The notes under the pieces: generated by a model
The model's input: the letters and a program-made list of their open reading frames with translations, nothing else
Told to the model about the DNA's origin: nothing
Database searches by the model: none
Translations under genes and position numbers: made by a program
Assembly: GCA_965221455.1 (NCBI GenBank)
Contig: OZ244890.1
Span: 496,001-560,000 of the forward strand
DNA from: SMWN01 sp965221455
GTDB lineage: Bacteria > Pseudomonadota > Gammaproteobacteria > Eutrophobiales > Eutrophobiaceae
Length of the DNA stretch: 64,000 nt
Direction of reading: 5' to 3'
Part shown: positions 17,265 to 26,577 of the stretch, piece by piece
Layout of the letters: each line of letters opens with the position of its first letter
Numbering within the stretch: position 1 is the first letter of the stretch

Positions 17265-17900
17265 ATGGATCCACTGGCTAAATTAGTTGAAGGTTTTAAA
17301 TTATTCAAACAACGTTATTACATCATAGAACCTGAACTATACGAAAAATTGATTAATAAAGGTCAGGCACCCAAAACGTTGGTGATAGCTTGTTGTGATT
17401 CTCGCGTACATCCCGCTCAGGTATTAAGTACCAACCCGGGTGATATATTTGTTGTGCGCAATATAGCAAACCTGGTTCCACCTTTCGAAGATGATGGTAA
17501 GTCCCAGGGTACCGGTGCTGCTATCGAATATGGTGTTAAACATCTTAATGTCGAACATATCATCGTATTTGGTCATGGGCAATGTGGTGGTATCAAGAGT
17601 TTGATGGCGGGTGGTGTAGGTTCAGAAGATGACAGTTTCATCAATTCATGGTTAAGTACGGCGATACCTACGCGGGAAAAAATACTACAAAGCCATGCTG
17701 ATAAGCCTTTTAAAGAACAATGTCAGTTTTGTGAGCAAGCCGCCATAGAAGCATCTGTTAATAATTTATTATCATTTCCCTGGATTAAATCACGTATACA
17801 CGCCTGCACATTGGAAATCCATGGTTGGTATTTTGATATTGAAAAAGGTGTTTTACTTGAACTGAATCAGGCGGATGCTTCTTTTTCACCCATGCTTTGA
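17265..17900 (+). CDS. Beta-class carbonic anhydrase
   Basis: 211 residues. The zinc site is complete: C44 and the D45-R47 dyad in IACCDSRVHP, and H and C in FGHGQCGG at about 104-107. Conserved GDIFVVRNIANLVPP and GTGAAIEYGVKHL are present. It interconverts CO2 and bicarbonate in the cytoplasm, with no signal peptide. Three bases separate it from purC, so they are probably co-transcribed. It may supply bicarbonate for carboxylases, including accC in this window or a Calvin cycle if the organism has one. Confidence 0.96.
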   Translation: MDPLAKLVEGFKLFKQRYYIIEPELYEKLINKGQAPKTLVIACCDSRVHPAQVLSTNPGDIFVVRNIANLVPPFEDDGKSQGTGAAIEYGVKHLNVEHIIVFGHGQCGGIKSLMAGGVGSEDDSFINSWLSTAIPTREKILQSHADKPFKEQCQFCEQAAIEASVNNLLSFPWIKSRIHACTLEIHGWYFDIEKGVLLELNQADASFSPML

Positions 17901-18161
17901 AGATTTATCAAATTAGAAACTAAATTATAAAAACCAATAATTATTGACGTAACCCTTCTATTAATTTCCATGTTTCTCGACGATGAAAAGGATGCCCTAT
18001 TGAGCAACGCAAGAACATCAAGAACAAGGCACGACAATGTGTGACTCGTGATAACAAAGCTCATCAGCAACGCAAAAGAAATTACAAAACCCGGTTTAGA
18101 GAGGACTTTGCCAAAGCGTGACGGTAACGTTTTTATTTCCGTAATAATTCAAAACAGCTTA

Positions 18162-18434
18162 TCAGCTCATCTTGTTAAGTAATAACATTCTTTCACCTGG
18201 CTCAATCACCGACCGCATAGCACTATTGAATTCAGAGACAGCTTCACTGTGCGTTTTCAACATGACTTCAAGTGCTCGACGCTCATCCTCAGAAGGCATG
18301 CCACCTTTATCATATATTTTTTCCAATGACTGCAGAAATCCATAGTAAGTATTTTTTGTAACAGACATGCGTTGATATGCTTCCCATGCAGCCTGTGCAA
18401 CAGCAGAAAGTTCATCATCCATTGATGACGTCAT
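18162..18434 (-). CDS. Hypothetical protein, 90 residues
   Basis: I do not recognise this protein. It is acidic and mostly helical in appearance, with no cysteine, signal peptide or membrane segment (MDDELSAVAQAAWEAYQRMS; ERRALEVMLKTHSEAVSEF). It lies on the same strand as fba, starting 18 bases after the fba stop, so it is likely the last gene of the tkt-gap-pgk-pyk-fba run. A 15-bp palindrome CAGTATTAATTACTG (18436-18450) lies in the gap. Its sensible codon pattern and tight spacing favour a real gene. Confidence 0.6.
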   Translation of the reverse strand: MTSSMDDELSAVAQAAWEAYQRMSVTKNTYYGFLQSLEKIYDKGGMPSEDERRALEVMLKTHSEAVSEFNSAMRSVIEPGERMLLLNKMS

Positions 18435-18452
18435 TCAGTATTAATTACTGTA

Positions 18453-19463
18453 TTATTTTTCTCCAACATGCTGACCTAATGACGCCTGACTATTGCATTT
18501 TTCACGGTGCAAAAGTATCGCTTGCGCTTTTGCTACATTCTCTTCTTTACCCTGCCATGCCGCCAAACAAGGGGCCTGTAATGCACGTCCATAAGAAAAA
18601 CTTAATGGCCAGGGCAAAGAATCATAAGTTGCATTCATTGCATTCAGATGTGCGGTTGCCGTCTCGGCTGATTGTCCCCCTGACAGGAAGACAATGCCAG
18701 GGACAGATGCCGGGACGGAATTCAGCAGGCAGCTAACGGTCAGTCCCGCGACGGTATCCATATCAGCCTGTTCAGGACAATCTTTGCCGGGAACAACCAT
18801 ATTAACCTTCAAAATGGTATGTTCCAAAGAAACACTTTGTTTATAAAGCTCATTAAACAGTGCCTTGAGGGTCGCTTCAGTAACCTCGTAACAAAGTTCA
18901 ATATTGTGATCACCATCCATCAGTACCTCAGGCTCTACCATCGGAACGATGCTGGCTTCCTGACAAAGTGATGCATAACGTGCAAGCGCATGAACATTGG
19001 CTTCAATACACACCAAACCTGGCATACTTTCGCCAATGGTGATGACAGCACGCCACTTTGCGAACTTTGCACCCAATGATTTGTACTCAGTCAAACGATC
19101 ACGTAAACCATCCAGGCCTGCGGTGATCTTTTCGCCGGGATGTCCGGCCATATCCTTTGCACCCATATCAACTTTTATGCCGGTCATAATGCCCTGTTCT
19201 TCCAGCGCTTTCGGAAAAGGTGTGCCATCGGCAGTAGCCTGTCTGATAGTTTCATCAAACAAGATCATACCGCTTATATATTTGTCACCGCCTGGATTGG
19301 TGATTAAAAGATCACGATAAGCTCTACGAGAGGTTTCTGTAGATTCAACATTAATACTGTCAAGACGGTTTTTAATCGTTGGGATACTCTCATCAATTGC
19401 AAGGATACCTTTACCTTCAGCAACCATCGCCTGAGCTGTTTCGTCCAGTTCTTTTATACTCAT
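18453..19463 (-). CDS. Fructose-bisphosphate aldolase, class I
   Basis: 336 residues, eukaryote-like class I family length. Features: GKGILAIDESIPTIKNR near the start, GIMTGIKVDMG, VEPEVLMDGDH, the Schiff-base lysine in TILKVNMVVPG, and FLSGGQSAETATAHLNAMN near the end. The motif normally reads LLKPNMVTPG; P to V next to the lysine is a small difference. It cleaves fructose-1,6-bisphosphate without a metal. Many autotrophic Proteobacteria use a class II aldolase here, so a class I enzyme is worth noting. It is last of the tkt-gap-pgk-pyk-fba cluster. Confidence 0.93.
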   Translation of the reverse strand: MSIKELDETAQAMVAEGKGILAIDESIPTIKNRLDSINVESTETSRRAYRDLLITNPGGDKYISGMILFDETIRQATADGTPFPKALEEQGIMTGIKVDMGAKDMAGHPGEKITAGLDGLRDRLTEYKSLGAKFAKWRAVITIGESMPGLVCIEANVHALARYASLCQEASIVPMVEPEVLMDGDHNIELCYEVTEATLKALFNELYKQSVSLEHTILKVNMVVPGKDCPEQADMDTVAGLTVSCLLNSVPASVPGIVFLSGGQSAETATAHLNAMNATYDSLPWPLSFSYGRALQAPCLAAWQGKEENVAKAQAILLHREKCNSQASLGQHVGEK

Positions 19464-19714
19464 ATTCGGCCTCTGTAGTAAATTTAATTAATGTAATTGG
19501 AAATCTGTTGAAACATTATCCACTACTGATTTTCTCAGGTAATCTCTGACCAAGTCCGGGCAAAGTAGTCTGTGTTCAAAATATTCGTCGATGCTCCGTA
19601 CAAACCGGTGTATGGGGGCAAGACGCAAACTACACCTAATAGTCGGCTGTTGCGAGAGTCCGGATATTTCAGGTACAGGGAAGATACAGAATTCATAAAC
19701 TTATCAAAGCGTCT

Positions 19715-21157
19715 CTAGATAACATGTTCCGTCGCCTCGCCGACACAAAGTAGCTTCATATTATTAGTGCCACCTCTACGACCGCGCAAATCACCCTTGG
19801 TAATGATGACATAGTCACCGTTTTCCACGATATTTATTGCCATAAGTTCTTCAATGATTTCCTTATTGGCTTCCAGAGGATCTGTATGAGTGATGTCGAA
19901 TTCCATAGCATAAACACCCCTGTATAATGATACTCGCCGCCGCGCAGACTCATTACGCGAGAATGCGAAAATCGGGATCCCTGATTTAATACGCGACATC
20001 CATAAACAGGTACTTCCTGTCTCGGTAAGTGCGGCGATTGCCTTTGCGCCAATATGATTTGCTGCATACATGGTGGACATGGAGATCGCTTCACTAATCG
20101 ATTTAAAGTGCCTGTTGATACGATGATCCGACACAGTTACACTTTTCTGTTTCTCCGCCTCTTCACAAATGTTAGACATCGAGACAACAGCCTTGACTGG
20201 ATAACGTCCGACGCTGGTCTCTGCCGACAGCATTACCGCATCCGCACCATCAATGACGGCATTGGCAACATCAAACACTTCCGCTCGCGTCGGTATCTGG
20301 TTTACAATCATGGACTCCATCATTTGTGTTGCGATAATGACGGCTCGGTCCATGCCTCTTGCCATTTTGGTCAGTCTTTTTTGCACAGGCGGCAAACCGG
20401 CGTCACCTATCTCAACACCCAGATCGCCGCGTGCAATCATGATGGCATCAGATGCTTCTATAATCGCCTCTATATCGTCAAGTGCTTCCGCCCTCTCTAT
20501 TTTAGCGATGATATGCGCCTTACTCTCTAGCCGCTTAAGTAAATTTCGTGTTTGCCTGATATCATCTGCGACACGTGGAAATGATACGGCAACAAAATCA
20601 ACGCCGATGCTGACCGCATGTTCCATATCCCGTATATCCTTATCAGTCAGTGCACCGGCGGATAGCCCACCGCCCTGGAGATTTAGACCCTTATTATTTG
20701 AAAGCTCGCCACCTGTGATAACTTCACAACCGACCTCATGTTCCCCAATAGTCTTTACCCGCATGACGATACGTCCGTCATCTATCAGCAAGATATCTTC
20801 GGCATGAACATCTTTCGGCAAATTTTTGTAACTTACACCAACATGTTTCTCATTTCCCGCCTCGCTCTCCAGCTCGGTATCAATCACAAATTCAGCACCT
20901 TCAACAAGCTGGACTTTGCCTTTTTCAAAATGCTCAATGCGAATTTTCGGGCCTTGTAAATCTGCCATAACACCGACTGCGTGCATATATTTTTTCGACA
21001 GCTTGCGGATCTCTTTCAGTCTGTTTTCATGATATTCATGAGTCTGGTGGGAGTAGTTAAGGCGGAATACGTCTACTCCGGCCCTAAACAGCTCTTCTAA
21101 AACACCTGATTCATCCGTCGCCGGACCTAATGTCGTTATTATTTTCGTCCTTCTCAT
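19715..21157 (-). CDS. pyk: Pyruvate kinase
   Basis: 480 residues, PykA-type length. Signatures: RRTKIITTLGPATDESG, FRLNYSHQTHEYH, MADLQGPKIRIE, the active-site IIAKIERAEALDDI, MIARGDLGVEIG, ATQMMESMI, and DGADAVMLSAETSVGRYP. It makes pyruvate and ATP from phosphoenolpyruvate and ADP. It lies between pgk (79 bases upstream) and fba (251 bases downstream) on the same strand, an order common in gammaproteobacterial autotrophs and methylotrophs. Confidence 0.97.
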   Translation of the reverse strand: MRRTKIITTLGPATDESGVLEELFRAGVDVFRLNYSHQTHEYHENRLKEIRKLSKKYMHAVGVMADLQGPKIRIEHFEKGKVQLVEGAEFVIDTELESEAGNEKHVGVSYKNLPKDVHAEDILLIDDGRIVMRVKTIGEHEVGCEVITGGELSNNKGLNLQGGGLSAGALTDKDIRDMEHAVSIGVDFVAVSFPRVADDIRQTRNLLKRLESKAHIIAKIERAEALDDIEAIIEASDAIMIARGDLGVEIGDAGLPPVQKRLTKMARGMDRAVIIATQMMESMIVNQIPTRAEVFDVANAVIDGADAVMLSAETSVGRYPVKAVVSMSNICEEAEKQKSVTVSDHRINRHFKSISEAISMSTMYAANHIGAKAIAALTETGSTCLWMSRIKSGIPIFAFSRNESARRRVSLYRGVYAMEFDITHTDPLEANKEIIEELMAINIVENGDYVIITKGDLRGRRGGTNNMKLLCVGEATEHVI

Positions 21158-21236
21158 TTAAACTGTGATTTTAATCCTTTGTAAATTGTGAAAGTGAATA
21201 TTATGAAAAATACTCTTGTATAAATCTATATGGCAT

Positions 21237-22448
21237 TTAGTATTCGCGAGCTTTTTCCATTGCCGCCCATGCGCGTGCCGCTTCTTCCAATATGGCGACT
21301 GCGGGTAACTTTACGCCTTCCAGAAATTCCAGAAAAGCACCCCCTCCTGTAGAGATATGGGAGATTTTTTTTGAAACACCAAACTTTGATGTTGCTGACA
21401 AGGTGTCGCCACCACCGACGATAGAGAAAGCATGGCTCATCGCAATACCTTCCGCCAGGGCCCTGGTTCCTGTGCTAAATTGCTCGAATTCAAAAACACC
21501 AAGCGGGCCGTTCCAAACAATCGTTTCCGCCTGTTCAAGCATATTTTCAAGTTTTGCAATACTTTCAGGACCTACATCCAGAATCATATCGTCATCTTCA
21601 ATGCTGCCGATACCCTTAATGCTTGTATCAGCATACTCACTAAATTCCTTCGCACAAACGACATCAATCGGCAAAGGAATTTCTGTCCCGTCCTGTTTTG
21701 CTGAAGCCATTAATTCTTTTGCTTTTTCAAGCAAAGCGTCCTCGCAAAGTGAGCGACCTATATTGAAGCCTGCCGCTTTGAGAAAAGTATTGGCAATTCC
21801 ACCACCGACGATTAACCGATCTACTTTCTCTAAAAGTGAAACAAGAATGGCCAATTTGGAAGAAACCTTGGAACCTCCAACAATAGCAACCATCGGTCTC
21901 GTCGGATCTTTAAGTGCCTCGGACAAGGTCTTTAATTCTGTAATCATTAACGGACCTGCTGCGGAAACAGGTGCGTATTTGGCGACACCATACGTCGATG
22001 CATGGATTCTATGTGCGGTGGCAAAGGCATCATTGACATAGACATTACATAAGGCCGCCATTTTTCTGGATATCTCCTCTGCGTTGTCTTTTTCGCCGAC
22101 TTCAAAGCGCACGTTTTCACACATGACGATGTCTCGGTTTTCCATATCAATGCCGTCCAACCAATCCTTGACCAGTGGGACTTCTCTGCCAAGTAATGAC
22201 GATAAACATTTAGCAACGGGGGCCAGACTGTAGTCATCATCAGGTTCCCCTGCTTTGGGTCGTCCTAAATGAGACATAATCATGACTTTCGCATCGGCAT
22301 CCAACAGTTTATTAAGCGTCGGTAAACCAGCACGGATGCGAGTGTCATCCTCCACTTCTCCGTCCTTGAGCGGCACATTGAAATCCTCGCGAACGAGCAC
22401 TCTCTTGCCGCTGATATCCAGATCTGTAATTTTTACCAATATACTCAT
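21237..22448 (-). CDS. pgk: Phosphoglycerate kinase
   Basis: 403 residues. Start region GKRVLVREDFNVPLKDGEV, then SHLGRPKAGEPDDDYSL, NVRFEVGEKDNAEE, VNDAFATAHRIHAS, AIVGGSKVSSKLAIL, WNGPLGVFEFEQF, and the nucleotide loop VGGGDTLSA. It interconverts 3-phosphoglycerate and 1,3-bisphosphoglycerate. It sits 28 bases after gap on the same strand. The pair can run in the glycolytic or the gluconeogenic/Calvin direction. Confidence 0.98.
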   Translation of the reverse strand: MSILVKITDLDISGKRVLVREDFNVPLKDGEVEDDTRIRAGLPTLNKLLDADAKVMIMSHLGRPKAGEPDDDYSLAPVAKCLSSLLGREVPLVKDWLDGIDMENRDIVMCENVRFEVGEKDNAEEISRKMAALCNVYVNDAFATAHRIHASTYGVAKYAPVSAAGPLMITELKTLSEALKDPTRPMVAIVGGSKVSSKLAILVSLLEKVDRLIVGGGIANTFLKAAGFNIGRSLCEDALLEKAKELMASAKQDGTEIPLPIDVVCAKEFSEYADTSIKGIGSIEDDDMILDVGPESIAKLENMLEQAETIVWNGPLGVFEFEQFSTGTRALAEGIAMSHAFSIVGGGDTLSATSKFGVSKKISHISTGGGAFLEFLEGVKLPAVAILEEAARAWAAMEKAREY

Positions 22449-22476
22449 GTCGGAATGGTCAAAATAATCCTGTCGT

Positions 22477-23490
22477 TCATTTCGCGTTCATTAATGCAAT
22501 CGTGGTATCCAGCATGCGGTTCGAAAAACCCCATTCATTGTCATACCAGGCAATGACTTTCACCAAGGTGCTGTTCATAACTTTCGTCAATGAGGCATCA
22601 AAGATTGATGACGCGGGATCATGATTAAAATCCACCGAAACCAGAGGTTCATCAGTATAAGCCAATACTCCTGTCATCTCATCGTCAGCAGCGGTTTTTA
22701 TCAGCGAATTAATCTCATCAACGCCGGTTTCTCTGGCGGCGGTAAACGATAAATCAACCACTGACACATTAATGGTCGGTACACGCATGGCATAACCATC
22801 AAGTTTGCCATTGAGTTCAGGGAGTACCAAACCAACTGCGGCAGCTGCGCCCGTACTTGTCGGGATCATGGACATGGAGGCTGAGCGGGCACGCCGTAAA
22901 TCAGTGTGATAAACATCGGTAAGTACCTGATCATTGGTATAAGCGTGAATAGTTGTCATAACGCCATGTTCAACGCCGATATTCTCATGTAATACCTTTA
23001 CCACCGGTGCGAGACAGTTGGTGGTGCAGGAAGCATTGGAAATAACGCTGTCCGATGCTTTTAAAATCCCATGGTTAACACCGAAGACAATCGTTGCATC
23101 AACAGAATCGCCGCCGGGAGCCGAAATGATAACTTTCTTCGCTCCACTGGTGAGATGGGGGGCGGCTTTTGTTTTACTGGCGAAGAATCCAGTGGACTCA
23201 TGCACTACGTCAATACCGAGTTCGCCCCAGGGCAGTTTGCCAGGATCACGCTCTGATAGCACCTTGATTTTATCGCCATTGACGATCATGTAATCACCTT
23301 CTACAAATACTTCACCCGGAAATTTTCCGTGCGCCGTATCGTATCGAGTCAGATGTGCGTTGGTATCGGCGTCACCAAGATCATTAACGGCTACGATGCG
23401 GATTTCGTCCGACCGTCCGGACTCATACACGGCACGTAAAATATTGCGCCCGATACGCCCATAACCGTTTATACCGACTCTAATTGCCAT
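22477..23490 (-). CDS. gap: Glyceraldehyde-3-phosphate dehydrogenase, type I
   Basis: 337 residues. The NAD-binding start is IRVGINGYGRIGRNIL with AVNDLGDADTNAHL, the catalytic cysteine lies in SNASCTTNCLAPV (about residue 153), and HAYTNDQVLTD and YDNEWGFSNRMLDT follow. The fold and wording resemble the GapB/CbbG group of autotrophs more than E. coli GapA, but cofactor preference is not certain. It lies between tkt (35 bases) and pgk (28 bases). Confidence 0.97.
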   Translation of the reverse strand: MAIRVGINGYGRIGRNILRAVYESGRSDEIRIVAVNDLGDADTNAHLTRYDTAHGKFPGEVFVEGDYMIVNGDKIKVLSERDPGKLPWGELGIDVVHESTGFFASKTKAAPHLTSGAKKVIISAPGGDSVDATIVFGVNHGILKASDSVISNASCTTNCLAPVVKVLHENIGVEHGVMTTIHAYTNDQVLTDVYHTDLRRARSASMSMIPTSTGAAAAVGLVLPELNGKLDGYAMRVPTINVSVVDLSFTAARETGVDEINSLIKTAADDEMTGVLAYTDEPLVSVDFNHDPASSIFDASLTKVMNSTLVKVIAWYDNEWGFSNRMLDTTIALMNAK

Positions 23491-23525
23491 CTTGATCCTC
23501 CATCTTCGTATTTAAATAACAAATT

Positions 23526-25526
23526 TTATGCGTTCGCCAGAACTTTAACCATTTCTTCTAACCTGGTAGCCGTTATATCGAAGTGTTCAAAGACATCATC
23601 CGCCGGTGCGGATTCTCCAAAACTATCGACACCCAAAACCATGCCATCAAGACCGACATATCCACGCCAGTAATCTGTAACACCCGCTTCCACTGCAATA
23701 CGTCGTCGACATGCAGACGGTAAAACTGAATCACGATAAGCTTGATCCTGGGAATCAAACACATCGGTGGCCGGCATGGAAACCACGCGGATACTGTGTC
23801 CGGTTATATTTAATTTCCGGGCTGCGCGCATGGCGATTGCAACCTCGGAACCTGTGGCAATGATAATAACTTTCGGAGTCCCTTCGCTATCCATCAGCAC
23901 GTAGGCGCCTTTCCTGATATTTGCAATTTGTTCGGGCGTGCGGTCCATATGCACTAATTTTTGACGGGAAAAAAGCAGGGAGGACGGGCCCGAGTTTTTC
24001 TCAATCGCCATTTGCCAGGCGACTGCTGATTCAACGGCATCACAAGGGCGCCATACTGTCATGTTAGGCATCAAGCGTAAGGTGGCTGCTTGCTCAACCG
24101 CCTGGTGTGTCGGGCCGTCTTCACCCAGACCGATTGAATCATGCGTAAAAATAAAGATATTTCTTTGCTTCATCAGCGCGGCCATACGCAATGCGTTACG
24201 TGCATACTCCGAGAAGATCAAAAAAGTTGCACCATATGGGATATAACCACCGTGTAGCGCGAGACCGTTATTTATCGCACACATGGCGAATTCACGCACG
24301 CCGTAATAAATATAATTTCCAGCCCCTGTTTTTCCATCGATCACCCTGGAACCGGAGCGGAACGTTAAATTTGATCCAGTCAAATCCGCAGAGCCGCCGA
24401 TTAATTCCGGTAATAACGCGCCATATGCATTGAGCGCTTTTTGCGAGGCCTGGCGAGAAGCAATACTTTCTCCCGTCACAGAAGTATTCCTAATATGCTC
24501 AGCGGCAGCCGCAGACCAATTTTCAGGGAGTTCGCCCTTGATGCGGCGTATAAATTCAGCCGCGTGTTGAGGATATTTCTCCTGATAAATATCGAATTTC
24601 TTATTCCATTCCGCTTCCAGCCGCACACCACGCTCTCTGCAATCCCAGCCAGCATAAATTTCATCAGGAATAATAAAAGGATCATGTTTCCAGCCCAGGG
24701 CTTCTCTGGTCAATGCGACTTCATCGTCACCGAGCGGTGCGCCATGGCTGGATGCTTTACCTTGTTTGTTTGGGGAACCCCTGCCAATCAATGTCGTACA
24801 GCAAATTAATGTTGGTTTATCAGTTTCTGATCGTGCGTCATGCAAAGCGGCAATGATCTGATCGGGATCATGTCCGTCAACGTCACGAACGACATGCCAA
24901 TGATAGGCTGCAAAGCGTGCAGCCGTATCATCGGTAAACCAACCTGCAACATCGCCGTCAATGGAAATACGATTACTATCGTAAAGACCGATGAGCTTGC
25001 CGAGCTGTAATGTGCCGGCTAATGAACACGCTTCATGCGAGATCCCCTCCATTAAACAGCCGTCACCGACAGAGAAATAGGTGTAGTGATCAACAATAGT
25101 CAGTCCATCACGATTAAATTCCGCAGCCAATGCGCGTTCTGCAATGGCCATACCCACGGCATTGGCAACGCCTTGTCCCAGTGGTCCAGTAGTTGTTTCA
25201 ACTCCCGGAGTACAACCATATTCCGGGTGTCCCGGCGTCTTTGCATGCAGCTGACGAAATTGCTTGATATCTTCAATCGAGAGATCATAACCACTCAGGT
25301 GCAACAGGGCGTATACAAGCATGGAACCGTGACCATTAGACATGACGAATCTATCGCGGTCGGGCCATTCCGGATTCTCCGGGTTGTGCCGAAGAAAATC
25401 ATTCCACAATACTTCAGCGATATCCGCCATACCCATCGGCGCACCCGGATGACCGGAATTCGCTTTTTGTACAGCGTCCATACTCAGGGCACGGATCGCA
25501 TCAGCAAGTTCACGCCTTGAAAGCAT
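23526..25526 (-). CDS. tkt: Transketolase
   Basis: 666 residues, full length. Starts RRELADAIRALSMDAVQKAN; substrate and thiamine-diphosphate motifs include SGHPGAPMGMADIAEVLW, GDGCLMEGISHEACSLAG (thiamine-diphosphate motif), FTHDSIGLGEDGPTHQ and VAVEAGVTDYWRGYVG. It moves two-carbon units between sugar phosphates in the pentose-phosphate and Calvin cycles. It is the first gene of tkt-gap-pgk-pyk-fba; the promoter should lie in 25527-25717, shared divergently with the toxin gene. Confidence 0.98.
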   Translation of the reverse strand: MLSRRELADAIRALSMDAVQKANSGHPGAPMGMADIAEVLWNDFLRHNPENPEWPDRDRFVMSNGHGSMLVYALLHLSGYDLSIEDIKQFRQLHAKTPGHPEYGCTPGVETTTGPLGQGVANAVGMAIAERALAAEFNRDGLTIVDHYTYFSVGDGCLMEGISHEACSLAGTLQLGKLIGLYDSNRISIDGDVAGWFTDDTAARFAAYHWHVVRDVDGHDPDQIIAALHDARSETDKPTLICCTTLIGRGSPNKQGKASSHGAPLGDDEVALTREALGWKHDPFIIPDEIYAGWDCRERGVRLEAEWNKKFDIYQEKYPQHAAEFIRRIKGELPENWSAAAAEHIRNTSVTGESIASRQASQKALNAYGALLPELIGGSADLTGSNLTFRSGSRVIDGKTGAGNYIYYGVREFAMCAINNGLALHGGYIPYGATFLIFSEYARNALRMAALMKQRNIFIFTHDSIGLGEDGPTHQAVEQAATLRLMPNMTVWRPCDAVESAVAWQMAIEKNSGPSSLLFSRQKLVHMDRTPEQIANIRKGAYVLMDSEGTPKVIIIATGSEVAIAMRAARKLNITGHSIRVVSMPATDVFDSQDQAYRDSVLPSACRRRIAVEAGVTDYWRGYVGLDGMVLGVDSFGESAPADDVFEHFDITATRLEEMVKVLANA

Positions 25527-25717
25527 GTATCGGTTTCTCCCATGGATTTTCTAGAGAGGTGTTCTTTCCTTTCTCTAGTTTGTATAACTTTGCTCGAATA
25601 CAACTACTTTTTGTAGACTTATCAGGTCACCCTGATATTACGGAGCTGATTATATAATACTTTGTGACCCGGTACCGTTTTTAGTCTGGGCAGTAATGAA
25701 GTAAGCAGGATGCAATA

Positions 25718-26059
25718 GTGAAAAAATTGAATGAGCAAGGATTAATAGATTTTCTGAAAAATAATCTGTGTTCGCTTGATTTAGTGAAGACGAAGCACTA
25801 TAGCAAACAGGTCAAGAAACGAGGCATAATACAGTCGGATATCCTGTATATTCTGAAAAATCCGAAATATTCAGAATTTGAATATGTAGAAAAATCAACA
25901 AGAAATGGTTCGCATAAGTACAAACTGTGTAGTAAAACGCCCAATTCCGGTGGGCGGATTATTTGTATTGTAGTAATACCGGGTAGTATAAATCATAGAA
26001 AAGGGCTTAAACTAATCACCGTGATGTGGCAGGATGCAAAGGGTCAATGGAACAAATAA
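25718..26059 (+). CDS. DUF4258 domain protein, likely toxin of a toxin-antitoxin pair
   Basis: 113 residues starting at GTG. It has the DUF4258 pattern: KHYSKQVKKRGIIQSDILYI, a stretch KNPKYSEFEYVE, then hydrophobic strands GRIICIVVIPG and LKLITVMWQD. DUF4258 proteins are often encoded just before an HTH antitoxin and are thought to be RNase-type toxins of the RelE/MqsR kind. The next gene overlaps by 13 bases and carries MqsA-like features, so a toxin-antitoxin module is likely. Toxicity is inferred, not seen. Confidence 0.72.
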   Translation: MKKLNEQGLIDFLKNNLCSLDLVKTKHYSKQVKKRGIIQSDILYILKNPKYSEFEYVEKSTRNGSHKYKLCSKTPNSGGRIICIVVIPGSINHRKGLKLITVMWQDAKGQWNK

Positions 26060-26517
26060 ATCAAAAATATAAATACGAGGAAAGTGGGCTTTCCAACGTT
26101 TTCATAGAAGGTTTGCAGATACAGGATGATGCCGGGGAAGAGTGTGTGATGATCCCCAATATCTATGGATTGCATAAAATGATTGCTCAAGATCTGTTGA
26201 CTGTGCCGGGTAAAATGGAAGGCGAGCAAATCAGGTTTATCAGGACTGAAATGGGTCTGAGTTGCGCAGATATTGCTGCATTGACCGGGCAAAAAGTAAA
26301 TGATTGGAAAGATGTTGAGTCAGATAAACACAGTTTGTCACGGATGGGTGAAGCGTGTTTCAGGACATTGGCCATGGAAAAGCTGAAGCTGAATCGAGCA
26401 TCTCAGGAGGAGATTGTCGGCTGGTGCAAGGGAAAACGTCGCAATAAAATTAATATACAGGCTTTGAGCGACCCTGCAGGTTTTCCGGTAGGTGAGTACA
26501 GGATGATCGCAGCGTAG
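26047..26517 (+). CDS. MqsA-like HTH antitoxin
   Basis: I place the start at ATG 26047 (MEQINQKYKYEESGLSNV), not at an upstream ATG at 26026, because YKYEESGLSNVFIEG is the usual opening of this antitoxin family. That gives 156 residues, overlapping the toxin by 13 bases. EQIRFIRTEMGLSCADIAAL forms a Cro/MqsA-type helix-turn-helix, followed by VNDWKDVESD. It should neutralise the upstream toxin and repress the pair. No zinc-binding CxxC is seen in the N-terminus, unlike E. coli MqsA. Confidence 0.7.
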   Translation: MEQINQKYKYEESGLSNVFIEGLQIQDDAGEECVMIPNIYGLHKMIAQDLLTVPGKMEGEQIRFIRTEMGLSCADIAALTGQKVNDWKDVESDKHSLSRMGEACFRTLAMEKLKLNRASQEEIVGWCKGKRRNKINIQALSDPAGFPVGEYRMIAA

Positions 26518-26577
26518 TTAAAAGCATTGCTCATTATGACTGGCGCAGCAGGATAAAAACCGACAGTGCGGCAAGTG

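Noticed and set aside
17970..18122. Lysine/arginine-rich reading (NIKNKARQCVTRDNKAHQQR) after the carbonic anhydrase gene
   Set aside because: No start in frame, too short, and no family recognised. At best a relic.
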